The position numbers were made by a program, and so were the translations under genes. Positions 11,808 to 23,247 of a DNA stretch of 64,000 nt are shown in pieces; positions within the stretch are counted from its first letter, which is position 1, and every line of letters begins with the position of its first letter. Under the pieces are notes generated by a model that was given only the letters and a program-made list of their open reading frames with translations, did not search any database and had not been told where the DNA came from. This DNA comes from Zygnema cylindricum (taxonomy: Eukaryota > Streptophyta > Zygnematophyceae > Zygnematales > Zygnemataceae): assembly GCA_037447655.1 (NCBI GenBank), contig JBBHKE010003076.1, positions 1 to 64,000 on the forward strand. Reading direction: 5' to 3'.

Positions 11808-12482
11808 TATGTCGCGGTACCCTAGAAACCCTAAATTCCCTCGTATTACAACCCTAAAAGTATGAGAATGTACGAACACTGTACGTAAGTGTACAAAAAT
11901 GTAACGCATGAAATGTACGGTAATGTACGAAAATGTACTCTAAAATAAATAAGCCTAAAAAGTACGTAAAATACGGGAAATGTACGTACATGTATGAAAA
12001 ATGTGTGGTAGACTGGTAGTTATACTGAAATATCTCAAACTATAAAAAGTTAAAAACCCCTTACATAACCCTAAAATGTACGGACATAAACGAACACTGT
12101 AATAAAATGTACGACAAATGTACGCGTTCAAAGTAGGGTATGCATTTTATTAATTTTTCAACATCGTTTGATGCGTACCGTATGTAGTATTCGTTAATTT
12201 ATACCGTGCGTAATATGCGCACGGGACATTTATGCTTTTGATTATCTGAATCGTCGAGGTATCAAACGATTCTCAACCTGGTTTGAGTGGTTTCCCTTAA
12301 CAATTGCAATGATGGCAACCGTAGATGTGACAGAAAATGTGTCATAATTTTTTATTTCCAGCCGCTCTCGTCGGATAGCATGTGATGCACTGTACAAATT
12401 TTTAAATTGTAATAACAATGTACTTTGCCGTACTGCAAGCTATCTCCCTGCAGCCTATCAACTGCAGTACAGTACAGTACAG
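11808..12482. other. GTACG-rich repeat remnant
   Basis: No gene is seen. Around 12140-12240 the sequence is an inverse of the block starting at 11073 (ATGCGCACGGGACA against TGTCCCGTGCGCAT), so it is probably the right end of a related element whose left end is lost or shared. Confidence 0.5.
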
Positions 12483-12484
12483 TA

Positions 12485-12777
12485 CACCGCCAATCGTTAT
12501 TAGCTTTTTTACGACCTGGTTTTTTTTCCTTTTTAGAACGCACATTCTCATGCGTCTGCGGTTACTAAAACTAATTTATTGTAATTTTTAACTTAAAAAG
12601 GTACATTTATGTACGGTCTGACACTGACCGTCCACAACTCTATTTAAGAGACAACGTACTGAAATTAACCCTAAATAGAATAAAGAAAAAAATAGAATGA
12701 ACTACACTAATGGAGAATAAAAAAAAAAAAAAGTGGGACGGGATTAGTGTACACAACGCTAATAACGATTGGCGGTG
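12485..12777. mobile_element. TA-flanked MITE
   Basis: The terminal inverted repeats CACCGCCAATCGTTATTAGC and its exact inverse are flanked by TA (12483-12484 and 12778-12779). The flanks add a palindromic ACAGTACAGTA run. It belongs to the same family as the intronic copies in the genes below. There is no coding sequence. Confidence 0.8.
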
Positions 12778-12779
12778 TA

Positions 12780-13377
12780 CTGTACTGCAGTGCTGCCTAT
12801 TCTCCAGACTCCAAAGATTTCAGCTTTTCAAATTTCAAATAAAAAATGTACGAATGCCGCCCAAGCATCCAAATTAGTGCCTTTCTCGTCTCCTCAGCAT
12901 CTGGAGGTCTGCCACGTAAACATCGACACGAGGCATTATAGTCTATAACCTACGTGGCATTTGCCTGTTCATGGATGATGTCATCCGCTTATTTGTTGCA
13001 GAATTTTAAACCACTGTACAAGTATAGCCGCCGCCGCCGCCAAGTTTTGTAAGGAACTCTTTTTGTCTTTTCTACAGTAAACCTAAGACTTTAGACGCGG
13101 TGTCCAAAAATCTTCTGAATATCCTAAAATTTGGAACGGACTGACAGCAGTGTTTCTTGTTGCAGTGAAATGTTACTGGGAGCGCTACAGTACTGTAGAT
13201 GAGAAGCGAGGTCGTGTCTAAAACACTAAAAAGGCTTTATGTTCACCTGCCTTAGAAACTTTGAACTTTGAATGAGATTATGATCTCTGCCCTCCATTAG
13301 TCATTTTCTGACATTCTTTCAGACACCTTCTTGCACATTAGCCTCTACAGAAATTCTGTTTTGTTTTCTTGTCAGCC
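12780..13377. other. 5' flank of the symporter gene
   Basis: No gene is seen. A (GCC)n run lies near 13027-13041. The stretch ending at 13375 (TTTTGTTTTCTTGTCAG) looks like a polypyrimidine tract plus splice acceptor just before the start codon, so an upstream non-coding exon is possible. No core promoter was identified. Confidence 0.4.
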
Positions 13378-16300
13378 ATGGCTCTACTGGAAAATGTGGC
13401 TTACCCTGTATCAGTAGGTGTAGTGATTCTTTTTGGCGTATTTGCTCTCATACTTGCGTTTGTGAGAGAGAAAAGACAAGGTCATGCCGATTCACCTGAG
13501 TTTTTCCTAACGGCCCGAGGTTCTATAAGCATGTTTACAATAGCTTGGTGAGCGTGGATTTTAACTTTTAAAACTTTTAAACTGACAATCTTGCAAGCTG
13601 ACAAAACTTTCAACTAAAAAACTTGTGAACTGCTGACAAGATCACAAACTTGTAAACTGAAAACTGTAAACTGAAACACTTGGAAACCGACAAGCTTGTA
13701 AACTGACAAGCTTGTAAACTGACAAGCTTGTTAACCGACAAGCTTGTAAACCGACAAGCTTGATACCGAGAAACTTTTAATCTGAAAAGCTTGTAACTGA
13801 CAAAGCCTGAACGCCTACAAGTTTTATAGCTAGAAGTCTACAAAATGATGGACTCGCAAGTTTTCAAACAAACTCCCTGATACATAAACCTTCGAATCTA
13901 CAAGCTGAAAAGTAGCAGTTTATGTAGTCCCAAAGTGATTGTGCTTTTACATTTGCAAATCGGTATTCTATATTTTCGAGTGTACAATCTTATAACAAAT
14001 TGACAGACACATTGATGTACAACCTGTTGGCTCACTTTTTTGTCCTGTCAAGTGTAATTGCATTTTGATATGCAAGCACTGTGGTTCCCTTGAAAAGACC
14101 TACATATCTTTCACTGAAACATTGAGAATGGTCTCGAAGAACCAAATTCTCTGTCACTGAAGGCTCTGAGATTGGCTTAGAAGGACCTGAATTTCTTTCA
14201 CTGAAAGCACTGAGACTGGTTCAGAAGGACATACACCCACCTCACTAAAAGCCCGAGACTGGTCTTGAAGGACCTACATTTTTTTCACTAAAAGCTCTGG
14301 TGTCAAAACTTTTTCACTGGAAGCTCTGGGACTGCTTTCCGAGAACTTAAGTCTCTTCATACTGATTAAACGCTGTTTTTTGTCATTTAATCGTCATGCA
14401 GGTCCTTCTATGCCGGAGCCATGGGTTCCTGGGCCCTGTTTAGCCCCCCTAGCTATTGTCTTTTTGCAGGCGTGCTCGGTACAATTATGTATGCCCTGGC
14501 AGCCGGGCTTCCAGTATTTATCGTGGCCTATTTTGGCACCATAATTCAGGACAAGATTCCCAATGTTATGGGCCTTTCCGACTTTGTAAATAGGAGATTT
14601 GGCAGGTAAATTTTAAATACACATTATCAGGGCTGTTTATTTCTGTTTCCGTTGAGTTGATCATTTTTCACAAGGTTCTTTTTTACAAGGATGTGGTTGA
14701 TTGTGTTTTGGCCTATGACAGGTTGCTGCCTTCCGAATGCACTTTTTACCCCAATAAGTTATTTATTTATTCATTTTTTTCTGTTCCCTGTGTGTCAAGA
14801 TGACCGATGGTTTTCTTGGTTTTTAACAGCAAAATTTCCGTTTATCTTTTGAGACCAGAAGTTTATTATCCAGTAAAATCTATAGAAACGTGGGTTTTCT
14901 GATTGCTAAATTATGAGTCACCAAAGAAAGTGACATTTTTTGAATATTCCATCAGCTTAGTTAAGCCTTGTGTAACAAATATTTTGTCAGATGAGCAAAA
15001 GGAAACTCAAAAAGAAATCCAAAAGGAAACCCAACGTAGACACATCATGTGCTTGAAAGCTACACCATCCATCACTATTACTGTAAAGGAAGTGTTAGGA
15101 TGAACGAGAAATTAATATCATCAATGCTATTTTAGTTCCAAGTCACGTGGCCGACTTAAGTCCTTATTAGTGGAAATAACACGATTTTATGATTTTCGGC
15201 CAAAAAAAGTCATGACCTAATTACTGTTCTCAACACTAATAGCGATAGAAAGTGTACCATATTAGTTAAAAAGAGTAATAAATTTCTTGTCACTTTTGAA
15301 CACACTAAAATTTCAACTAGTGTGTTTAACATGGATTTTTTTTTCTTTGAACTTTTTGACAGGCCTATGGCAACATATGTTGGCATTCTGACACTTTTCA
15401 ATATGGGAGTGGCCCTTACCGCGGAATATACAGCAGTTGGGGACTTGTTTCAGTTTGTCATAAACTCCGTTCGATGGCCTATTGTTGTCATTATTGGCGT
15501 GGTGTCTATGTTGTACACTGCAGCTGGGGGGCTATATGTGTCAATTATTACAGACCAATGGCAGGTGTGTGGTCCCTTTCTTGTCGAATGATGTGTACAT
15601 TCTGGAGTCGGTTAGGCTGGAGGAGTAGGCTGAGAAAAACCTGTAGAACCTGACCAGAGTAATACCTGCGAAGGAAGTGTGCCATGCCTTGCTTGTTTGT
15701 GGTTGTTTTAGTCTCTTGCAGTCATTCTTCCTGTTGTGATCAGTGGTACCTTCAAAACAGGTACTCTATAGGATTGCTTTGCTTTTTGAAAGTTTTTTTT
15801 TTTCGTGGGCTACTAGTTGTGGACAATTGAGGCGTTTTTTCAATTTGTCTGCAAATGCATGTCACATGCAGACTCGTGCTGTAGTTTTATTGTTCTAGAG
15901 GTACTAGAAACACTTCATACAGTTTCCTCGTACTTTTCTCGCATTTAACTGTTAAATATGCGTGTTGTACTGGGTAACCACATATAATGTTGCCATCCTT
16001 TTTCTTCATATTTGTATTTCTGCTCTATGCATCAATTTGTGAAATTTAAAATAATGTGCCTACTTGACTGTCTAATCAGGTGACCTTAGCGCATACATCT
16101 TTTGTCCATTTAGGGGGTTTTTTGTACTTGGCAGGATGTGCAAGTTTAATGGCGCTAGCTTAGAGGTTTCGCTTTCGATATGAATTTTAGTCACAAGGAA
16201 ATTGTTAACTTAGGACAGAAACTGTTTTCTTCCTGAGGTTCCTCTGAATTGCAGCCATAGACTTAGAAGGCCATGCTATACTCAGACATTATTGCTGTCG

Positions 16301-19300
16301 TTTGACAGTCAAACTTGGACTGTAACACACTGAAAGGAGATACAGTTTCAATTGCTGATGGTTCAGTTGTGAGAATTCTCTTGTTGTTCCTTGAGGTGCT
16401 CGTAATGCCTCAGTCCTGATATTGCTGCATCTTTTGTTAACTACATTACACGCGTTGTCTCCTTACTGGCAAGGTTACTGGGGTTGACTGGTGTTCACAT
16501 TAAACATTTTTAATCCATATGTGGTTTTTGCAGGCCATTTTAAGTATTGTGGTGGTGGCTGTCATTTTTATTTATGTAGCCGCTACCTTTAATAAAAACC
16601 TAGGGCCTCTCCCTAAGTTGTCTGGGGACTACATGGACTATGACCTCGGTTTTGACAACTACTATGGATTCGCGGCTATTCCTGTGATGCCCATCTCGCT
16701 TATTTCATCCAGTTTTTACAGTGAGGCTGTGTGGCAGAGGTTAGTACTTCTACGTTTTTCCAAAACATGAGATTTCCTGGAATATTTGTTTGGTAGACAG
16801 GAAAAGGTAGGTGAGGCTCTTTGTGAAAAATCAATAGTAGTTGAGATATTATGAGGGCAGATAGGAAGAAAAACATGGAAGCTGGTGGCATGTTTGTTTA
16901 AAGGATTTTTACCATCCTGTTATATTTGGGAAAATGAGGGAGAAGATGGCGTCAGAATGTAGCTTTTGCAACATTTGAGCCTTTTCGCTGATTGTCTGAA
17001 GATGGAATATGTGTAGTTCAGGCTACATATGTGACGTGCATATTAGGCCATAGATGGTTGGCTGTTCTGCCCCATGAGAAACTTAAAGAAATTGCTTTCT
17101 AATGGGCTTCATGGTCAAAAGTCCATCCTCATTGAAAGTCAACTCTGGCACGTTTCTTTCCGTGATGTCTCTTTCGCTATTTCCAGGATTTTACTCTAGG
17201 AAGTATATGTTTTCCCAAGCTGGAGTTACTACTGGCAGTATGGAGCCTGATACAGTAGAAAGAGTCAATATTATTATGAGCCCCTCAAATATTTATTATT
17301 GTAATTAGAGAATTAACATGATAGAAACATCATCCGTACTATTCAGCTCAAATAAAAACAGAATGTGTGCAAATCGCGGTTGGAACAGTTGGTTTGTGCA
17401 GTTTTGAAGTGCTCCAGCGGTCGTTTTCAGAGGTTTTATGCTCATGGTTTTCATATCGTGAATGCAAAGACCTGACTTAAGAAAAAACATGAAACCTGAA
17501 GATATCATCCATACAGTGTTGCTCGTGTAGGATTACGGTGTAGTACGAAGGTTTTGCACAGAGTCGTACAGGTTTTGGTCATGTAGCGGTATTTTTGATG
17601 ATGTCGTATGACTTCAACACTCAGTTGGAAGAAAAATACTGTGTATGTTTTTTATCATGTTTTTTCTATGGAAGCTAAGTGAATCTACTGCAATTGTAAT
17701 GTGTTCGCATACAGTTCATTATTTTACTATACTTGGTCAAGTGCGTTGAAACTTGCACCGTGAGTTCAATCTTCAAGCTGATTGAATTAGTTATTGAACC
17801 AAGTTTGCGATCGATTGTGTGGACATTATTCTAAAAGAAGTCTCATAGTTTTTGCTCATGCAATCCTGTGCAGTATCGCTTCACATTGACAAAAGCTAAC
17901 AGTGAGAAATGTTTAACCCAAGTTTTGCTGTTGCTAGGCGTGTGTGATTCAACTTATGATATCTTTCTTGAGGGAATTCACGATACTGGACTTTTTCGAA
18001 TGCACAAATTGTGTACTGTTTCCATGTACACATGCTGAATGGCTGGGATAGCAAATGACCCAAGGGAACATGCAGTGCTCTGTGAGAGCCTTCATTTGAA
18101 TAGAGGTTTTATCTCCATCAAGAAAGGATGAGGAGAAAATGTTAAATTCAGTCAAAAAAGAGCTTAATCTCCATTGGGAGAGGATAAGATAGCCAATTTT
18201 AAGTCTTTGGAGAACGTGGAAATGTTTGCAGGTGTTGGGCTTCAGAAAGTCGCAAAACATTGTTATGGGGATCGTTCCTGGGAGCTGTTGCTATTACATT
18301 TGTTGTGGGTCTACTTGGATTTGGAGGTACACGTTTCATTCATTTTCCCTCATGTTTTTTCGGAACATGTCCTGATTTTGCAGGAGTAGAGCACTTATTA
18401 TACTTGCTTGACTCAAAATACGACATTGTTCCTGCTGAACTTTACTCTTTTGACTTAATGCATGCACATTTTTTGTATGGTTACCTTTGTACTATCTCAC
18501 GTCGCCTGCTTTTGCTCATTAGACTGTGGTTTGGTTTAGCAAAATCTTTACGAAAGGAAGATTGTATAAGGTTAGTTTCATTTTAATTTTGGTTTTAGCC
18601 GTGTGTTGAAAACATTGATTTCTCTCCTCTCGCAGATGTGTATACATGTGTTTCGCTTCTTGTGTTTACATGTGTTTTTACTCTTCTTGTGTGTGTATGT
18701 CGTCTTACAAACACTTGTTTCATTGCTTTTTACTGTTTATCATGTGTGTACATTCTTAACTGGTTCTGTTGAAATTTGTCTTGACTCACCATTTGAGGCA
18801 GGTTTTATAACTTCCAATACCTGGCGTTTTTCTGCAGGTATCTTGGCTGTATGGGGGGGAGTATGGACTACGGACGACCCAGTTAATATTGTTCTTTTCA
18901 AACTTCTCAACAATAATACGACGATTCTGGTCATTGTCTGTATATTGGCGGTTACCATGTCCGAATCTGCGGTTGACAGTCTGCAAAACGCCATTGTTGA
19001 CTCCATCAGTATCACTTTTGTTGCTCCAATCACGGCCCTTATTTTTCCACGACTAAAAGTGAACTTATGGTGGATTCGGGCCTTGGTACTGATCCTTAAC
19101 GTTCCACCTATTGTGGTCTCTCTTAGGGGATATAACATTCTACAACTCTTTCTTTTGGCCAACCTCATTACCACCACATCCACGCTTCCTATCATGTTGG
19201 GAGTCATTTCCGGCCGAAAAATTCAGAAAATAGTCACACCTTTTTCGTCCTTTTCTGGATGTATGATCGGGTTGGCATCACTATTTGTGTATACGAAAGT

Positions 19301-19586
19301 CAGACAGCCGAACGGAATGAACTATGCCGATGCTCTTCATGTTACTTTCTTTGAGGCGTATGACTATCCTCCATTCCTATTGGCTTTAGGATTTTCATTA
19401 GCTGGAATGGCACTAGGAGCACTTTTAGAGTTTGGTTTTAGGACCTCTTTATCTTTGGATTATCCTTATTATGATTTGGCGTCTCCTACTGCTACCGATC
19501 GTCTGGTCGATGATGTCGAACCATCCGTTTTTGATAAAGATGAAAGGGAAGACAGAGGAGAGACAGGGAAGATTATAGATAATTAG
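13378..19586 (+). CDS. Sodium:solute symporter (SSS family, urea-transporter-like), six exons
   Basis: Exons 13378-13547, 14402-14605, 15363-15564, 16534-16739, 18232-18326 and 18838-19586 (stop included) join with GT-AG introns to one 541-residue frame. The product is a polytopic membrane protein. An N-terminal helix is followed by the EFFLTARGSIS motif, then AGAMGSWALFSPP, LSDFVNRRFGR, VALTAEYTAVGD, YTAAGGLYVSIITDQWQ, ASESRKTLLWGS and SESAVDSLQNAIVDS. These are landmarks of sodium:solute symporters in the DUR3/SSS superfamily, which couple substrate uptake to a cation gradient. Substrate is not shown; urea, polyamine or another small solute is possible. The start ATG has a GCCATGG context, but the strong acceptor-like sequence just before it leaves room for a 5' intron. 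The acidic hydrophilic tail after about residue 500 is probably cytosolic. A TTAATAAAG near 19711 could serve polyadenylation. Confidence 0.87.
13686..13765. repeat. 16-17 bp tandem repeat in symporter intron 1
   Basis: Five or so copies of a unit like ACTGACAAGCTTGTAA. The wider intron (13570-13860) carries more degenerate versions of the same unit, so the intron has largely grown by local duplication. Confidence 0.8.
14100..14340. repeat. Degenerate 42-46 bp tandem repeat in symporter intron 1
   Basis: Five diverged copies share the words TTTCACTGAAAGCTCTGAG, ACTGG and GAAGGACCT, spaced about 42-46 bp apart. Confidence 0.65.
15063..15254. mobile_element. TA-flanked MITE in symporter intron 2
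   Basis: The left end CACCATCCATCACTATTAC and right end ACTAATAGCGATAGAAAGTG are imperfect inverses. TA is found at 15061-15062 and 15255-15256. Same family as 33133-33329. Confidence 0.65.
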
Positions 19587-20964
19587 AGAAATCGATTTCC
19601 AAAAATAAAAAAACAATTATCGGTATCTATCTGTTTCTCTTTCTGTAACATTTAATTGTAGGAAAACATACGCGCCTTTTGACCAACTCAGCAAATAGGT
19701 GCTGTTTCAGTTAATAAAGTTGAAACGATTTCATTATTTGAAAGCATAATTATTAAACGTATTTTTTTTTTCCTTCTTTAAGTGTTGTGCTGTTTGGTTC
19801 ATGGGATGGCGCACAATTTTCAGGCTCTAAACCTTACTACATCACTTTACCTTATAAAGCCTGGTATATATATCCTTCTATTTCCCAATAAGTCTTTACC
19901 TTGATAATGTGAATGTATATGAAATATTGCATTATATATATATTATTATATTATATAATTAATTATATATAAATATTACTTTTGTGTTTAGTTTGTAAGC
20001 ATCGCGTGATGTTGAAATGTTATCATCAATCAGACGGTATGAACCCTTCTGCATCAACGTGCATCCTTTATCTCTCTAACTATGTCTTACAACAAATACC
20101 CATCTTTAAAACTTCTGACAGTAAACTTTTTATGTGACTTGTTCGTAATGTTTTGTTCAGCAAGCGGAGTACATCAAGACCAACTACATAAAACCATTAT
20201 CTCTGCTGGAGGAAGCTTTCCAAAGCATCACTAACTTGAAAGACCAAGCATTCAAACCTGCAAAAAAAAATAAAAAAAATGTTTAAATGAAAAGAAGGGA
20301 TATCCTCATAGTTGATATTTTGCCTCGTTTTGATGTCATTGCCTATCGATCAAGTGTAAGACGACTTTGTTCCCATAGTTCAAAATTTCTACAGTTCAAT
20401 TCAGTAAAGTCTGAACTGTACAAGCTAGTCCAAATTGTTTTTGCGGGATACTAGTTTTTTGCACGGCCATTACCAAATGGGAGACAAAAATGTACTCTAA
20501 ATCCCTGCAAAAACCCTAAACCCAAGGACCTTAAAGCCTAAAATCATAAGCCCTAAAAAACCTAAACCCTAGAAACCTTAAAAACCCTGAAAATCTGCGC
20601 TTAATCCCCTATCAACAAAAGTAGCGATCTTTCACACCGAAAAATTGTGAAATTTGGAGATATTTACCATAAAAGGCGAAAATCTCTCCATGTCTATTTC
20701 TTCATGCAAATATGTCCGCATTCGTGTCCAACATTTGTATAATTCAGTAAAGTGCGCACTAATTTTGCGAGTATTTCGCGCCCACTACAATAGTACCCCT
20801 ATGAAATATGGACTTTAATTAATTAGGGTTTGGGCAAGTTGAACTATTTTAATAATGTTTTTGTGGCCCACTTCGAAATCTACAAAATTCCACTCATAAA
20901 TGCACAAAATCTCTAAACAAATAGGAAACGAATCTCGCACCTCCCCTTTTAGACGTGTTTGTCT
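19587..20964. other. 3' flank of the symporter and intergenic
   Basis: No gene is seen. There is an AT-only stretch around 19931-19976. At 20505-20590 there are scattered CCCTAAA-like words that resemble plant telomere units but are not in register. The sequence CATAGTTCAAAA at 20378 resembles a hAT-type terminus, but no partner is seen. Confidence 0.5.
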
Positions 20965-21240
20965 CATAGTTCAAAAGTAGGTGAAAGTAGGCCCATACAA
21001 TATGCCTATTGTATGCAAAACATACAATATGACCTTAAGACCCATATTGTATTCGGACCTATTCGGACCAATTAAAACATTCGGACCAATTTTTTTTATT
21101 TACACCGTCAGATTCGGACGATCGGACGGTCGCTGATCAAAGTAGCTATCTAAGAAGATCACATGAAAAGCCCATAACACAACTTACGATAAAGGCGCCA
21201 AGAAAAGGCCTACCATAAAAACGCCTACTTTTGAACTATG
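20965..21240. mobile_element. Non-autonomous hAT-type element, copy 3
   Basis: It begins CATAGTTCAAAAGTAGG, ends CCTACTTTTGAACTATG and shares its interior with 1281-1661, minus about 100 bp. The 8-bp flanks (GTTTGTCT and CTATGGAG) do not match, so the target duplication is lost or the copy was rearranged. Confidence 0.75.
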
Positions 21241-22762
21241 CTATGGAGTGAAGATTTCACTTGCCCAATATCTTCGTCTTGAACCAATCAAATCGTCGTT
21301 TCTGCAGTAATGCCACGTTCATACTTTTTCCATGTTGAACACGTCAGCGACCAAACTCTGTACTTCTATATGTATTTGCTATTTAGAATGGACCACTCCA
21401 TTGTACATCTTGAAACTGTCAATTTGTCACATCCCATACAAACACAGGTAATAGTATAGATTTTAATGGTTTTGGACGTGAACTAATGCTGATGAATCTC
21501 GAATGACAACAGTGTCCATGCTGGCGAAAGGCCGTATCAAATTACAGCACAGTACAGTTTTGTGAAGTACTGCTGTTTATGTTACTGTTTGTACCTCCGT
21601 AATTTCAGGACTATTGCTGACAGCGAGCACCCGTGCTGCTGTTGTTACAGGTGACGGCGCGTCAATTACCGTACGGAGGCAATTACCGTACGAAAACTTG
21701 GGGGAAAGCGATATTTGTGAATGTTACATCACACATTCCTCTTTTGCCGCAAAACTTCGAAATTTTGAACAGGCGTAGCGGACTTAAGACCTGCAGAAAC
21801 TCTGCCATATTGAAACCAGCTTTTCCTTCCTTTTTCAAGTTTTTCTACTATTGCAGCTTTTGAAAGACTCCTTAAATTTTCAGTAGCTTTTCTCCTTTCT
21901 TTTCTCTTGGAAAATGCAGCTGTGAATTAAATTTCAGATGTTCCTTACTGCCTAGCTTTTGCTTATTCTCGCAGTTGATTCAACAGTGCATGTGATTTTA
22001 TTGAATTCTTCCATTTTTTTTTTTTTTTATTCTTTTTTGCAAGATATTTTCATTGTTTCCTAATATTTTGCTGGTAATGAGATCCTAGGGTTGTAGACAT
22101 TGGCATACCTTGTCAGCCAAAATAACTTGTAGTTGAAAACAATTGCTCCTTCAAGTGTATTCGGTGAGAACATTTTTTATTTTGATTTTTTTTTTTTCTA
22201 ATTTTTTAGCCCTTCAATATTAGTTGTAATTTTGAAGTGCAAGAAGGAACATCTGTCTCTTTTTGAGACATGTTGGTCTTTTTCTAAGTTGATGGAAAAC
22301 AAGTGGCCTTTTCAGATTCCATATAAAATGCTTAAAAAACTCAAAACAATTCAAAATAATCCGAAAGAAAAAAAAATAAAAGATCTAAAGTAATCACTGC
22401 CTCTCTCCCTCTCCCTCCCCTTCTTCTCCCACCCAACTAAAACTTCATTTTCTTTTCCTATTTATCTAATCCTCAAGCTAGGCTACTTTTTTTTTTTTTT
22501 TTTTCCAATTTTTTTTTTCTTAACCTTAAAATTGAGTTTTGACAGTCCATTTCAACAAGGACATATTTTTTTCTGACATACTATTTTGCGTATGTCCTCT
22601 TATTGCAACAAGTTCTAATAAATTGTTACATTTGAATGTAATCTGATACATTTGTTATTGAATAAGAATAGACCACTTGTTTATCCACTATTGTTCACAA
22701 CCATTTTGTTTGTTGATTTTTTTGTTTAATTGTTTTATTTACTTGTTTATTTTTAGTTATTG
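21241..22762. other. Intergenic
   Basis: No gene is seen. Poly-T runs occur near 22013-22030 and 22488-22504, and a pyrimidine-rich tract lies at 22398-22440. The only long open frame (21633-21863) has no recognisable motif. Confidence 0.5.
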
Positions 22763-22764
22763 TA

Positions 22765-22997
22765 TGGTAATCGCTATTTACGCTTGACATTTTTGGGGCA
22801 CTCAAGCGTCTTTTATTTTATCAATAACTGCTAGTTTTTTCTTTTTAGGGAAACAATTGAAATGTAACAGTTTCAGCTTTCGATCGTGATGTCACAACTG
22901 AAAGTCGGAAAATCTTGTGATGAGAAAAATATTTTAATGCGAAAAAATGCTTTTTGAGTGCTGGAATAATTTATAACACCAATAGCGCTGGGCATTG
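22765..22997. mobile_element. Probable TA-flanked MITE upstream of the SLH gene
   Basis: The right end ACCAATAGCGCTGGGCATTG is followed by TA at 22998-22999 and fits the MITE family. The left end is weak (TGGTAATCGCTATTTACG after TA at 22763-22764), so the left boundary is a guess. Confidence 0.45.
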
Positions 22998-23247
22998 TAC
23001 CGCCATTCTTGTGGACTTCAGGAACTTAATAAATGTACTACTGACAGCATTACAAACAGTTAATATTTCTCTTATTTTTGCGCTTTTGTGGTTGAAAATC
23101 ATGAAAAAAATGAATTCGTACGGTGGTTCAATTTTTACCTTCAGACATATTAGCGTTTGCGTTGTAGTTTTATCAGCATCTGTGAGACTCAAACACCTTT
23201 TTTCTTTTGTTTGGTTTTCTATTCTGTGTTTGTCATGAAATTGCAGA

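Noticed and set aside
20490-20600. CCCTAAA-like words resembling an interstitial telomere repeat
   Set aside because: The words are out of register, interrupted and short; similar ACCCTAAA words occur in the GTACG-rich repeats too.
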